Numbered from the stretch's first letter, positions 10,088 through 22,751 are shown. The stretch: DNA of 64,000 nucleotides from Sistotremastrum niveocremeum HHB9708 (GCA_001630475.1 KV419438.1:162936-226935), one strand, 5' to 3'. Translations and numbers: made by a program. The notes: generated by a model not told the origin, from the sequence alone.

Positions 10088-12685
10088 TTAATCAGTCACT
10101 CGAGAGACAGAAAGCACATCTTCCTTGTCCATCGAGATAAGGTACTTTTCTCCTCTACCGTTCATCGGAGGTGTATCAGGACACTCCAGATACTCCTGCA
10201 TCACTTCGACTTGAAGCTTCTCTCTAACCTCTTGATCGATAGAACGCGCTCCCGAATGAGGATCATAATGATTGGATGCAATCTCTCCTAGAACTCGAAG
10301 CTCATCCTCAAGCTGAACGTAGATCGGCGCCCGGGGATCGCTTTTCTTGACGGGACTTTGTACAAGCATGCGCTTCATCGCCAGAAAACATTCAGATGCG
10401 ATTACCCTTCGCTCTATTTCGTTAAAAGGAATGAACGGAAGGAATTTCGTGATACGGCCGGCCATCGCAGGCTGAACGATGACTCAGATATGGAAGACTA
10501 CGGTCATGACTAGCGATTACTTACCCCGAATACGCGCCGCGTATCATCTTGAATTGATTTCCGCAGCTCTTCCATCTGACTGTTTGTCGGTTGACCATTA
10601 ACAAATTTGTCTTGGAAGTGCTCAGAGAAGCTGGTAACGATGGGATCTACAACATTCGTTGTCAAGATCCAGACAGTACTTCTGAGGTCAACAATAGAGT
10701 TATGAACGCGGCAGACATATTGCCCTGAACAGCAATATTCAGCAAAGCACGAACAGAAGTCAAAGGTACGGAGACTCACCGGTACTGAACATCGAAGACA
10801 ACGCATTTCGTGCACTTTCACCGGTCTTCTCAAATTCATCCAACACCACGACCGAAGCCTTTCCAGACTCTTTGTACAAGAATTCGTTCAAGGGAGATCC
10901 GCCTTTATCGGCTCGGAATCCTCCACCGGAAAAGGAACCAGATATATCAGTTGCATGATACAGGGAAGATCCATCAACCGAGATTGATTCTAGCCCTGAA
11001 AATATCGTTAATGAATTTACCCGTCAACGTCTGAGATTAAGCAATACCTAGTAAGCTTCCGACCTTTTCGGCGAGGAACGTTTTGCCATGCCCTGATGGC
11101 CCTAAAGACGCAGCTATGAGAAAAGGAAATAAGCATTACAGCCTCCAATTACCAGCGAACAGCATGACCAACGTTTGGTTCGCATCCGTTCTCCTCCAAA
11201 CGATGAAATCTTTGACCAGACGATCGATGACGTAATCTTGTCCAACGAGCAGAAACTTCGCAAAGGTGAGATTTGTCAGTCCCAGATGTTGCAGCTCTGC
11301 GGTCTGTCTGGCTGTCTTCGCTTTCGTGGTCGATGCTCTGAGAAGGAAATATCTGAAGAGGAGTCATCATGAGCAATGATTTTTATGACGTCATAACGAT
11401 AATATACCTTTGGGAGACATTAAGCCGTGCCTTCAGGCGATTGTACCAAAGTGCGTTACACCAATCCGAGGGAGGCAAGCGAGAGCCGTCATCAACAGGC
11501 ATAGGGGATCCGGGGTCCCGATATAAGGCTTCAGGTATACAATCTGGTCGAGCGCCTCCAGCCAGAAGAGCCTTGACAACCTCCGTCGTCTCAGGAGCAT
11601 GATCCCCCGCAATAGCGAAAGCAAGGAGCGGAATACGGAACTCATCGTCTTGAGAACGACATTCGGCCATCAAATTCACATTGGCACCTCGTACGATCAG
11701 TTGTCGGATGGCGGATAGGTGATTGTGGCTGACGGCTTCACAGATCGCGGCGTTCTTCTTGGCCACATTTCCGGATAAGATTTCGGAGCAGACGGGAGGG
11801 CGAAGATGGTCCAGAAAGTCGCCGATGGGCTTGCCTTGGACTATCAGGCTGATGAGCCAGGCGTTAGCGGCTTCGGCGCCTATATCTGGAGGAGGAGCGA
11901 CGTCTTTATACTGTTTTCCCTTCGAGGGCGATGTCGATGTCTGGGAAAGCACGACAGTCCCTAACTCGTCATCTGCCTCCTCCTACACAAAGTGAGCTTG
12001 CATTTCGCGGTGAGAAGCTCAGCGCTTACCATGAAACCGGGATTATTCACGCCAGCGTCCTCGGTATCTTCAACGTCAGTCATGTACTTCTCGGTACTAT
12101 CCCGCTCTTCGACTGGCGACCGGAGTGGGTCCTCGATCGCGTCAGAATCAGAATCCGAGACGTCAGACTCTGACGATGCGGTTTCCGATGCTTTGACTTG
12201 AGAAGACGGTTGAGAGCGCACGGAGGACCACGGTGAGAAAGGAGTTTGTTCTTGGGAAGTATATTTGTCGACGCCAGTGCCGAATCTTCCCTTTGAGCTT
12301 GTCTGGGGAGCGACAGTCTTGCTCTGGTTAGCAGTCTTCATAAAAGCCTTGAATTGTAGAAACATCTCCATCTATAAGATCAATCAGTCACAAAGCCATT
12401 TTAAACCAAAGAAATACTCACGTCGGAGGGATCGATTTCCTTAGGGCTTCCGGGTGTATCACGTCCATGCGAAGACTGGTTGCCAGCGGAAGATGCGGTC
12501 TTCCAAGGAAGGGTGTCTTCGGGGTTGTCATGCCTGTATCTACAGGAGTCTCCATGTCTACAGTCCCCTCTTTGGAAGTGAAAGCACGGCTTGGTTTTAT
12601 CTGCACCCGAAAATTAGCATGAGCAACTTGACTGACACGAAGGCTTACAGGAAGCATTGTAAGGACTTGAATAGAATGCGTTCAT
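10088..12685 (-). CDS. CCCH zinc finger - ankyrin - ClpB-type AAA+ ATPase
   Basis: Nine-exon model of 727 aa; exons (in gene order) 12649-12685, 12422-12600, 12030-12371, 11408-11982, 11153-11337, 11048-11113, 10780-10995, 10525-10724 and 10088-10471 sum to 2184 nt, all phases consistent. The N-terminus has one CCCH finger ('CFHFQRGDCRHGDSCRYRH', C-x7-C-x5-C-x3-H). A Ser/Asp-rich linker follows, then ankyrin repeats ('AICEAVSHNHLSAIRQLIVR', 'PLLAFAIAGDHAPETTEVVK'), then an AAA+ module with Walker A 'GPSGHGKT', Walker B 'VVVLDEFEK', sensor 1 'ILTTN' and an arginine-bearing 'GRITKFLPF'. Human CLPB/SKD3 also has ankyrin repeats before a ClpB AAA+ domain, but no CCCH finger. The finger suggests an RNA-linked or nucleo-cytosolic role; no mitochondrial presequence is evident. 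Unfoldase or disaggregase activity is inferred from the motifs. Confidence 0.85.
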
Positions 12686-13870
12686 TGTTAAAATTGACGC
12701 GGTGTTGCGCTGAGTGAAAGACACGAATTTTAGAGGGTCAACGCCCCTGACTTTATAGCGACTCGGAGAGTGGGTTGCACAGCCGGAGGCCACGAGGCTA
12801 AGCTCATTTCAACGGTGGATCGACATGCTACCCCTTGTTCCGCAACTATCATGTAGTAGGTCGAAGTGGTCCTAGAACAATGCCAAAGCATAAAGACACG
12901 ATTAAATATGAGCGTTACGCCGTGTCTTTATGTGCGGCATCTTAGGCTGAAATCGTGCATTATCGAGAGATGACCCAGAAAGAGAGTAGAAAGGGACCAT
13001 TGTTGTCCCAGTAACGTTGAGCACCAAGCCTTGGGTCATCTCATCCGAGGTCGTGAATGCCACATCGAGGGGGCTGCGAGTGCCCTCATTCCGTGTGCGC
13101 AGCGCAAGAGGAAGGGCTGAATGATATAGAAAGAAAGGAGTTCTCGCTGATAAGAAGGTGACGATCTCGGTTGCAGAACTTAGAAGCTGGCCAAGAATGT
13201 ATGATTGAGCCACGGCCGTGACCAGAGCTCCCCTCCAATTTTTTGTCTCAAATCGCCTAATAGATCAACGGCCACGAGTGATCCCACGTCACAGATGGCA
13301 GTCAAAGAAGGCTGAGAGCGTAGTATTGAGATATGCCTGGAGCTTATTGGATATGAACAACCGTTCCAAGAGGTTGAGGTAGATCAAATACCTCAGGCCG
13401 CAACTGTATACACTGGAAACTGGCTGGAAGGCAGTGGAAGCAGCACTTTTATAATCGGTGTTCTCCGAGGAGGTGCACGAACTGGACCTTCGTTCGTCAC
13501 GGTTTCATCTCACTGAGATCAAAGAGAAAAAAATCAATCAGAATCTTCATCTTGAAGACGACACGCTTGCCTGTAATAAATTCGAACATTTTCCCGTCGC
13601 TTGGGAGGATAAGAAACGGAGTCTCAAATAGCGGAGTTTGTCTCGAACTTACGTTTAACGTCGACCCCGGGCCATCCTGCTGCTTGCGTGGTTCTCCTCG
13701 AGGCCTCTGTTCTTGTCTGTTTAACCTCGGAGACGTTCCTTATTGCTGCTGCAGCCCTATAGCTGCATAAATATCTTGGAATTATATTGACAGCCGCCCG
13801 CGTTTACTTGCTATTTTTTGACGGTTCGGTGCCCAATCTCAGGCCCAGCAGTCCAAGTCAACTGGGCATC
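12686..13870. other. spacer upstream of AAA+ gene and kinase-like gene
   Basis: This is the divergent intergenic region between the minus-strand AAA+ gene and the plus-strand kinase-like gene. A 103-codon minus-strand ORF at 12902-13213 starts from GTG only and resembles nothing recognised. No repeats are evident. Confidence 0.4.
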
Positions 13871-14924
13871 ATGTTTCAACTAACATCCGCAAACCAATCA
13901 GCTCTTGAAGAAGCTGTCGTAATAGCTGCTGCAGAGCATGAGAGACGCGAATTTCGTGGTAGCGGTGTCTACGGCCGCACCTTCTACCTCGGCGATCACG
14001 ATGCTTCATATCCGGGTCTGTGCATCAAGTATAATGATAATGGCACTCTTCGGTCGGAGCATGCGATGCTTCAGCGCGTCTATGCTCTCGCATGCAGCGA
14101 TGGAGATGCTGCCCCACACGTTCCGCGACCCATCCACTGCTTTGAAAGATCGCCGGCCCTGGTGTACCTCGTCATGGACCACATTGAGCAGGTCGACGTT
14201 CCAGAAGCGGAGCTGGTCGAGAAAGCGGCTAGTGTGGTCCAATGGCTACGCTCAAAACGCTTCAATGTCGAGGAACCTTTTGGTCTCATGCCTGACTTCC
14301 CGGTCTACCATAAGCTCTTCCGATGGCGCCGTGCGCCTCTTATATTCACGAACGTTGCTGCCGCAGAAAGGTGGTTCAACGTGGTATGTGTCATGCTCTG
14401 ACGTGCTCTCTTTTCTCGTCCGTCCCTACTGCGTTTCTGACTTCAACCCTCTGACAGGTCCTCCGTCAAATCAGGCGTTCGAGGGAACCGCTGGCCGAGA
14501 TCTCGTTCATCACCGAAGATGTGGTACTGACCCAATCTGATATGCATGCTAGTAACTTTGGTGTTGCTTCGGATGGCCGTGGCATCCTCTATGACGCAGC
14601 CTCCATAGGCGGACTTCCGCTGTCTCTCGCCAACTTAACGTTGCTCCGAACTTCGCCCTTCGCAGCGGCCGTAGCCCAACATATATTTGACCCTGAGGAG
14701 TCAGCCCAGCTCCTGGCTTCGTCTAATATGAAGAGCCTTGTCGCAGTCAGGAAGCAGCTGACCTGGACGTTCGATGACAGGTTCGGTACGTGTGGTGGGA
14801 TGCTCTTCAATCGTACACAGTTACTCGCGCTGATCTTTGGCTTGACCCCGTAGGTCTTGATGAGGATGGCTACCTTGTCAATTCTTCCTCACGCTCGATC
14901 ATAACACCTCAGCCGATGTCCTGA
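13871..14924 (+). CDS. small kinase-like (APH/choline-kinase-type fold) protein
   Basis: Three-exon model of 303 aa (13871-14383, 14458-14785, 14854-14924; 912 nt, in frame). The start is the first ATG in the open frame. Features suggesting a divergent protein-kinase-like fold: 'GLCIKYNDNG' (candidate ATP-lobe Lys), 'LVYLVMDHIE' (hinge), and 'LTQSDMHASNFGV', which keeps the catalytic Asp and the Asn of H-G/x-D-x(4)-N, followed by 'GILYDAASIGG' with the metal-binding Asp. The classical His-Gly before the catalytic Asp is replaced by Gln-Ser. Proteins of this type are common in Agaricomycetes and usually annotated as kinase-like or phosphotransferase. The substrate is unknown, and the fold assignment is inference from these motifs only. 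Confidence 0.6.
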
Positions 14925-16150
14925 CTGTTTCACAAGTGCTACTCTTCTTTCTTGCTTTCGCTCGTGGCTTTGGCCTTGCGCCGTTCACCGTTTTCCGAGT
15001 CACTTCTGTTTGTGATTTTGGTGGCCAAATGCGCAGGTTCTACGTTGGGCTTCAAATATTAAGTTCTGTTTTGTCTGCACGAAATCGCTACGAATCGCTA
15101 AAACGGCGCATGAATGATCCACGTTCACCTTTCCCTACTGAGCTCGCAGGAACTCCTGAATTATTGTGATCGGATGCAGCCCAACTCTCAGGCTCGGGAA
15201 TGTCCTTGACTGTACTTACCGACTAATTTTGCCAATCGAATCTTTTCGCTTTGGCCGTAGCCTCATTCTCCAGCCCAAGTGGGGCAACACCTCTGATATA
15301 TCACATTGCGATGTAGCGCACGGTTTCGCGATCAGCTTAGAGTTCCGGAAGACCTGTTTTTGCGTCCCGGCTCTAGGCCCGATAGCAAGGCGATAAGCTG
15401 CATCATCGTTCTCCCTTGATTATAGATATAAGATTGGTTCACTATATCACTCAGACGATTAATATAGCCCGTCTCAATGCTGTTGAGCTTCCGATGAAGG
15501 AACTCCGTGCATCCGGGTCAACAAAGAAGCCGTCGCCGCAAGCAAGAATATAATGATAAACTTCCAAAGGATACGATCGAGATTTCCACCCAGGTCTTGT
15601 AGAAAATTATACAAGGATACATCAGTTTTCCGCTCGTACGAGTCACCCATTCGAACGCTTGCTTTGTCCCAATACGTCTAACAAATACACTTCGGAAGTT
15701 CCCGAGTTCATCCTCTTGGTCCATCCTCAAGTCCATCCTCCAGCTCCACGTCAGGCATCTCAAATTCGTCTTGTCGGTATATCATTCATCTCCTGCTGTA
15801 GCAAATCCGCCTGAATCCATTGTCGCATAGGGCCGACCGTCGTCTATGCGCTCGGGTTTCCCTCTGCGGTGCATCATGGCATTGCCTTCCTTCATGTATT
15901 TCTCATCGCGAAGACCGATTGCCAGAAATTGTATGCCAGGTGATATGTTACCCCAAGACTTTGTTATCTCAAATCACAATCGGTTCATCGAGGACCAAAA
16001 CTTCAAGTTTCGGCTTGCAGTACAAAGAATCGCTACTTGACGTTACATCATCTCTACATGGCGGACCAGCAACATCGAACAAGGAACTACTGCCACATCA
16101 TATCAACCTGGCTAGTCCGATTATTATGAGTCACCTCATAAATATACAGT
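14925..16150. other. spacer, no supported gene
   Basis: This holds the 3' ends of the kinase-like gene and the minus-strand hypothetical gene. ORFs here (14936-15396, 15518-15763, 15820-16311) show no motif, and they overlap each other in conflicting frames. Confidence 0.4.
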
Positions 16151-16966
16151 CTACAGGTTCCTCGGCCTTTCCCAGTCGTACGGCGAATATCTGGGAACGA
16201 TTTTCTTATTTCTGTCACCCGCGTCTCCTGGATTCCAAGCGTCCAAAGTGCTGGAGAAATGCTCTTGAAGGTGTGGTAAGGTTTGATGCATGTCTCCAGT
16301 CTGCGAGATAGGGGTTGGCGCATGAGGGATGGTTGGATGAGACATGTGAACAGAGGAAGATGGCGGGGGGGTCTGGAGAGCATGAACGGAGTTTTGGCCT
16401 GTCTGCGGGTTAAGCCAAAGAAACGGGCCTACATCAGACAGATCAACCGCACATCCGTTTTGATCAATGCATAGAAACTCACGAGGCTCCTGCTCTTGAG
16501 GTCTGGGGGCGCGATGACTGAGACTTGCATCTCGCTTCATATCCCAGACTATGAGTTGTGATTGCAAGTCTCGGGCTCTCTGCTTCTCCAGGTCTCTAGT
16601 TTCGTCGTAAGCTCTGTCATAAGGAGAAAAAATATAGACTCACGGATCTACTTCCGCGACTGTTGTTTGCTTTGGGCGGCCACGTCGTCCTTGTGGTTTG
16701 GGAGCCAGTTTCCGATAGTGGCTTGAGTATGCATCACCGACACGAGGCTCGGCGGAAGCAATGGACGTTGAAGACGAGGGTGATGGCACTGAGGTAGATG
16801 CTAAGAAAAATATGCAGTCAGAACAAGTGCACGAAATATCCCACTCGAAGGATGGGCTGGATATTCTTACAAGAGCCCAGACGCTGTTCCCGATTAAAAT
16901 CGTCGGGCCTCGAAACGAAGGGCGTGGATGAGTTATATAGTGAGAGGCACGGAAAGATTCAGACAT
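16151..16966 (-). CDS. hypothetical protein with AT-hook-like motif
   Basis: Two-exon model of 255 aa (16644-16966 and 16151-16595; 768 nt). The ATG at 16966 is the first in frame. The N-terminal part includes 'SFRASHYITHPRPSFRGP'; the centre is Ser/Pro-rich and leads to 'PKPQGRRGRPKQTT', whose GRRGRPK core resembles an AT-hook minor-groove binder. After the 48-nt intron comes a charged helix 'DLEKQRARDLQSQL', then a Pro/Ser/His-rich tail ending 'YDWERPRNL'. A second, in-exon intron (gtaagaat...ttcttag) is tempting but breaks the frame and is not used. No family is recognised. A small DNA-associated nuclear protein is a reasonable guess, not more. Confidence 0.5.
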
Positions 16967-18708
16967 CGTGGAAATGCTCAGGAATAAAGTAGAGTTCAAT
17001 CGCTCGAGCGTACTCTATATATATTTGTACATGCCACTGAAGAAGGGTCAAAAGATCACCAGCCGCGTAACCGTGAGTCCTGTAGCTCAGGCAAGGAACA
17101 AGACATGCGCAGACGTTGCCGTCAATGAATAACTCAAAATGTGGCAAGGGAAAGAAAACGTGTAATTTCATTTCACATGGTACTAAATCCAGTATAGTAA
17201 TAATGTAATGCGATCGGTCTTGTGATGACTGTATCAATGCCCCAGAACGTTGATAGGGGGATGGGGACAGCGTGGCTTTGTTCTGGAAAGCCTCCGTCGG
17301 CGGGATAGGCGAAAAGAAGCATTAGGTCCTTGAAAGACTCCACCACTCGCGAGCGCCTCCGTGAACAGCACGGATGAGGTGCGACGTGTCCGGTGGAAGG
17401 ATATCTATATGAAAATCAAGAGACCGAAGACGTCGCCCTTGGGTAAACCTGATTCCAGTTTTCGATTTCGAACGGTGCCCAGGACGGTAGCGTCACAGAT
17501 TTTCCGGATCGAGCGATCTGGCCGATCGCAGGGACGAACGACTGATCCAGGGTGATCATGACAACGAGGAGGCATGAATATGAATCTTCTTTCCTTTCGG
17601 AAAAATCAAATAAAGAAAACGGAGCGAACTGAAACCAGACGCGAAGCGAGCTTTGAAACAAGAAGTTAGCCGAATGTATTTGCTCCTGTTTGTTTTGCCT
17701 GCCCGATCGGGTAACTCCAAGGGCGCTTACGGTGCCTGGCCGTTCCAGGTAGACGCTCACGCACCCAAAGTGGCACAAGCTTCTGGTAACGAAAGTAACG
17801 TGTTCTTGTTCGCCTCATCGATGCAGAATAAGCATATTCCCTGAGAACCAGAGGCAGGGTGCTGATTTGTGATTAACCAGAAAATTCCGCCAGTACAATA
17901 TAGGGTCCAACCAAGAATTCCCAATCATACATTGCCTCGCGCTGGAGATAGCGATGACCGACGGATTCAGAACGAGAAGGTCTCCTAATCGAAAACAATG
18001 GTTAAATAGAACATCCTAAAGATGCGATAAAGCGCACCAGTTCTTAGGGAATCGGACGGTATTACGTCATGAGCCGGATCAGGCAAGAGACTAGAACGCT
18101 CCGTCAATTTCGTCCTAAAAATTGAGTTGCTGGGTTTTTGTCACAATAACACCGTCATTTATAGGGAACGACGGCATTATGCCTTTGGGTGATCAGAAAG
18201 CAATTGAAAGTGAAGAGTCTGTCGGCGAAGTCGTCCGTATGGGAATTCCCGAGAATGAGCTATAGCTCAGCATAGAGACAGCGCAAATCGAATTTCTTTA
18301 GCTGAGCGAGTACTGAGTATAGCATGCTACAAGGAGCGTCGTGAGCGAGCACTTCTTGACGAAAATCATACGGGGTGAATATCGATGAATTCCAGATCAA
18401 GTGAAAGTCCCATGACAAGAGTCTCGAAGAATATATTGCCAGTGACTGGAGAAGCTCCATTTATTCCCGTACGATATGTTGTGCGTTGAAAGTCATTATT
18501 GCAGAGCGTAGCAAGTTTATCAGCCAAAAGAAATTTTGGGATTTGAGGTCGACTGAGTTATCGGACGCTGGGCTCGATGTCACGAATTTAGATTGCTATT
18601 TTCAGCCGCTATGAGCTTTGCGTCAATTTCAATGACGTGAGGGTTCGATGAGCTATCGAGAATTAGAACATTAACGAACACATCACACCGATACAACACC
18701 TCCAGAGT
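16967..18708. other. spacer, no supported gene
   Basis: Only short frames are present. Nothing in 17.0-18.7 kb resembles a known protein, RNA gene or repeat. Confidence 0.35.
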
Positions 18709-20725
18709 CTAGATTATGGGTGCTTCTCGACCTAAACGCAATCTTGTTTGTCCATTATGAACGGTGTAGGAGAAATACTGCTCTTGGTTTCCATATCTCC
18801 AAGCAGCACCTTTCGAAGTGTTGAGAGTAGTATCGTCAAGAGAAGATGGCGATGGTGCCAGACAAAGTTTTTCGATGTCCGATCTAGCTTGGTCGCTTGG
18901 ACCGGGTCCATGCTCGACGTCCACATCAATCAGCTTTAATTATATTTCATTGGAAATAACGACTAGGAGCACTAACAAAAAAGAACCTCACACTCGGCTC
19001 CCGATAGTTGAAGAGCTGTTGGACCAGTTGAGCCAGCCCTAACAACACTTGATTTCCGCCGAATATCGATGGCTCGCTTTGGTAGATGAGATGAGAGGAT
19101 AGGGTTGTATAGAAACTAGGAGATGTTGATCAAGGCTGACGACGGCTCAAACATGGTGACGATAGGTCTTTAGGAGGTTACGCACTCGTGCCAGGCCTCT
19201 CAATCGAGAGCGCTTGAGTGAATACCGTTGATCCTAGCGACATCCTGAGCTATAAAGAAAATACGAACATCCTAAATAGGCACTCACAGATGGGTCAACG
19301 ATATGGGCTGCCTTGAATGCTTCAAACATATCATGCATCACTAGCACCCTGACTCTGCTGCAGCTCAACGTCGACAGCGCACCCCGTCTCTTGTAGCCTA
19401 TTTGAGTGCCCCGAGTGCCCTATCTTTCGCGCACTGATTATGAAGAGCTCGATAGTCTGATAGCGTCGTCGAGGAATATGGCTCAGCAGTGAACATGGGA
19501 GAGCAGACTGACTGACCGGAAGCGCTGACGCGAGCTAGGGGCTTGCTTCCAACCATCACCAGCTTTTCCAAGGCCTTCCAGTAACTTGACCATTCGGAAA
19601 TCTCTATCGGTAACAGCTATCGCATTGAAGCGCATCGAAGGGATACGCCCGTCCATCTGATGCCAAACTTACACGCCATCGATCAACCGAGATATCCAGA
19701 CTCTCTGAGCGGACGAAGCCTGACAACAACAGTATCCGGAATCTAGACACAAGCACTCTCTGAATGAAAGTCACTTATTGTAATGCTGGCCCATCAAACC
19801 AGTGCAGCTTGAGTGTTCCTGGTATTACCGTCATAGCGGACTCCAGCATCAGCTACCGCTATATCAGTCCGACGCTCGTACAAGCATCCGGTCTCTAAGC
19901 TACGCCGAGGAACCTTCAAAACCCGAGTGTGCACATGGTGAGTCTGACGGTATAATAGTGAAGCAAATGAAGCTTACTTGAAATAATCAGAGTGCGACCT
20001 GGGCTTTTCTCAGTATTTCTGGAGCACTAGATGCCCATCGATAAGATCCATTCATCCTTTGCCTATCAGAAGACGAAGATTCCCAGTTGACTCTTGAAAT
20101 ATCTTGAAGAAGAAACCGTCACCGAACGCATCTCGAAATCTAACGTCCTACCCGAGCTCACCGACTGAATATTCCTGAGTCTAATGATGGTCCCAGCTTG
20201 TAGTCTTCGGGACTGTTGTTAAACCATAAGCTGCATACTGGAAGACCCTAGAAATTTGTCGAAGCAATACAGCCATGATGGTGTTGATACCTCATGAGCA
20301 TACCCTCGAGTCCCAGATGGGTTTGCATAAACTCATGCCAAATATACTCGAGTACGAACGCTGGCGGGTCGTATATTCGGTAGGTCCTCAAGCAATCTGT
20401 TGATGATATTCTTATTAAAAGTCGCCAGACGCCAGTACGATAAATCTGCGATCCTAAAATGCGCAATTAAACACCAAGGTTCCGAGATTATTTGGGACAC
20501 ACCGTTTTCGAATTCTCACTTTGCGGTACGTGACCTCGACGCTGTATGAGTAAGTCATCTCATTGAAACCTAATAGTCCTGAATTTCCCCTGCGGCCCTT
20601 GGTTCCAATGTAGCGTATGCCTTACACAGTGCCTCCAAGATCTCGCAGCCTGGACGCTTCAATGGCTGAGACCGCATTGACATCGCACTTTCCTCAGCAT
20701 CAATGGTATCATACATGCTCAAAAT
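18709..20725 (-). CDS. intron-rich unknown gene, possibly decaying
   Basis: Almost no ORF here exceeds 60 codons, yet short protein-like exons can be chained on the minus strand by GT-AG introns. Reading from upstream: 'MYDTIDAEESAMSMRSQPLK' (near 20.72 kb), 'KRIADLSYWRLATFNKNI', 'VCSLWFNNSPEDYKLGPSL', 'CLYERRTDIAVADAGVRYDG', 'FRILLLSGFVRSESLDISVD', 'VRVLVMHDMFEAFKAAHIVD', 'FGGNQVLLGLAQLVQQLFNY', then a last exon (18709 to about 18934) containing 'DVEHGPGPSDQARSDIEKL' and ending 'LGREAPII'. The 3' half (below about 19.3 kb) is the best supported. Some implied introns upstream are very short, and competing open frames exist, so either the model is partly wrong or the gene has decayed. No family is recognised; exon ends upstream are approximate. 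Confidence 0.4.
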
Positions 20726-22041
20726 AAAGGTCCTTACTTTGCCTCCAGATTATGCTGAAAACTCACGTTACTTTTTAGGATTGAGAGCGTCTCGTCAGGG
20801 AAGAAGCGGGTTCTTCCCGTCACTATAGCTCCGCGGACTGAGGCATCTGACAAATCGTTGTGCATTCTGATTCAGATGCGCTTCTAGATGCCGAATATCA
20901 ACTGGCAACGGCGATCTTGAACCTGATTGGACGTCTAGTCGTCCTTTAGCCCATTAGGGTTTGACCCTGCCTTCTAGTGTTCGGATCTCATTTTGTGCTA
21001 GCGGAATCCGCAGACCCGAGATTGTGGAATCGTCCCACAAACACCCACTCCGCGTCATTTTCAAATACCTTCGCCAGGGAAATTCATCTATCCGATTTGG
21101 ATTACCCTTCATTTCACGAAAAACGTTGTAGAAGCATTTTCTTACCGCGTCCAGAACATTCCCCTCGTATCAATATCGGTGACTCACCCTGACCGAGTGC
21201 ATTGAGTGCATCGAGGTGTGGATGACCTTCGTCCAGCCCATTTTTCCAGCCCATCCGCCGATGACATGTGAGCGAGTCTGACAAAACATCGCTGTCGGAC
21301 AATTCAATGAGTCGTCGAGGAGCATGCGGTTTGCAGGGACGAGAGTCCCCAGTTCCGATAGTGGATACCCGATGGCATTATCCGCCGGCGATGGAACATT
21401 TGATGGAAGCCACCTTGCGTAAGGCCGAAGACAGTGGCGTCGAAGGAAAATGAAGGACAAGACGGTCGCAGGCACGAGCTAAGGATGGAGATGTTAGAGA
21501 AGAGAACAAGACGAATGTCCAGAAGCGAGCCCGAAGCCATCGTGAGAGGGTGGGAGAATCTCCACTGACATTGTTTCTCTCTCCTTCAATTACCCAGAGC
21601 CTCCTTTCTCTCGTCTCTGTACTCTGCTCCTCCCCCCATTCCCTTTCGCATTTTTAAAAGGTGCCACTCATAGCTATGGCGATACAGTGAGATTGGCTCA
21701 GTATCTGTCAATACCGCGCTAACGAGGATTGTTATCTAGCCCCCTGGCAAGGCTTCAACCTCCTCCTCCTATCCATCCACCACTGCTCATTACCTTACCA
21801 CATCTCCCGTTCTGCCACCCATACCGAACCTTGTTATCAGAAAAGCCTCTGCACCCAGAGCTCATTTTTCCTCTGATTTCATTGCTGGAGGCGAATCACG
21901 AAGTAGACAAGCCGGACACCAAAAGACGAGGGCTCGCCCTCGCCGAGATTCGCATGAGCTCGCGGTTCCGCGACTCCCATAATTTGTACGATTCTCTCCA
22001 TTGGCACTGTTGAGGAAGATCTGAAATCCTGTCCAGACATA
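20726..22041. other. spacer with conflicting short frames
   Basis: Immediately upstream of the intron-rich gene, open stretches such as 'DIRHLEAHLNQNAQRFVRCL' (minus, about 20.85-20.93 kb) suggest further exons or a relic of the same locus. From 21.0 to 22.0 kb nothing firm is seen. Confidence 0.35.
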
Positions 22042-22751
22042 ATGTCGATCCCCACCACTCGAGGGCAGTAAGACCCCCTTCTCCTTTGCCCCCGCTATCG
22101 TGCTTGTTTGGGACCCTCAGTCGGTCAGTGTTACCGTGCACCTTTGTTCTGCCACCCACTCAACATCGCTCATTTATAAACAGGACGGAGAACCGATGCA
22201 CTCCGCCTCAAACGCCACCGGAATCTACTGTCTCTCCCTCCCCGTCCCCACGCCTCGAAGACCATCGTGATGGTCGCGCTCATTCGGCACCGCCCATCAA
22301 CATTTTAGCTGCTACGGCCGACGATGGTGGTCAAGAACGCTATGACTCTGCCTCAGAGTACGTTGTCTCTTCGCTAACTTATGCGCTTGAGACTGATCGC
22401 CTTCGCAGATGGACTGTTGGTCGGGAGCCATCACCTAGTGGATTTGTGGATCACTCAGATCCTTCCGACATCGGTCCTCACTCCGCGGTTCAAGAGCCTC
22501 AGTCAGTTCTGGTTGTTTGCTCTATAGCACCGCCTTTCCTGATATCTCACATTGGCTATCCTCCTCTTCGCAGTGTTCGCCAGCTGCGTCCCCGAGCTGC
22601 CACTGCCACTGTCTCTCCGTCCTACATTCTTGCCTCTCCTCGGGCCATTTCTGCGGCCATCAGCCTCAGCGAGATCAAAAAGAGGCCTCGTTCCCAAGAA
22701 ATCGTCAAGAGCAAGCCAGAGCGGGCACCCAAACGTCGACGCCGGAATTGA
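22042..22751 (+). CDS. small basic protein with C-terminal nuclear localisation signal
   Basis: Four-exon model of 156 aa; exons 22042-22067, 22184-22357, 22409-22501 and 22574-22751 sum to 471 nt in frame. The unspliced frame is also open over much of this region, which hides the introns. The protein is low in complexity: Pro/Ser/Thr-rich 'TPPQTPPESTVSPSPSPR', an acidic middle, then 'SLSEIKKRPRSQEIVKSKP' and a terminal 'PKRRRRN' that looks like a classical monopartite nuclear localisation signal. No domain is recognised. The acceptor sites (aaacag, cgcag, tcgcag) are good; the first donor is 'gtaaga'. Probably a nuclear protein of unknown role. Confidence 0.55.

Noticed and set aside
12902-13213. 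103-codon minus-strand ORF upstream of the AAA+ gene
   Set aside because: No ATG start and no recognisable domain.
16800-16870. Extra intron inside exon 1 of the AT-hook-like gene (gtaagaat...ttcttag)
   Set aside because: Sites look good but splicing would shift the frame away from the GRRGRPK segment; kept as coding, with reduced confidence.
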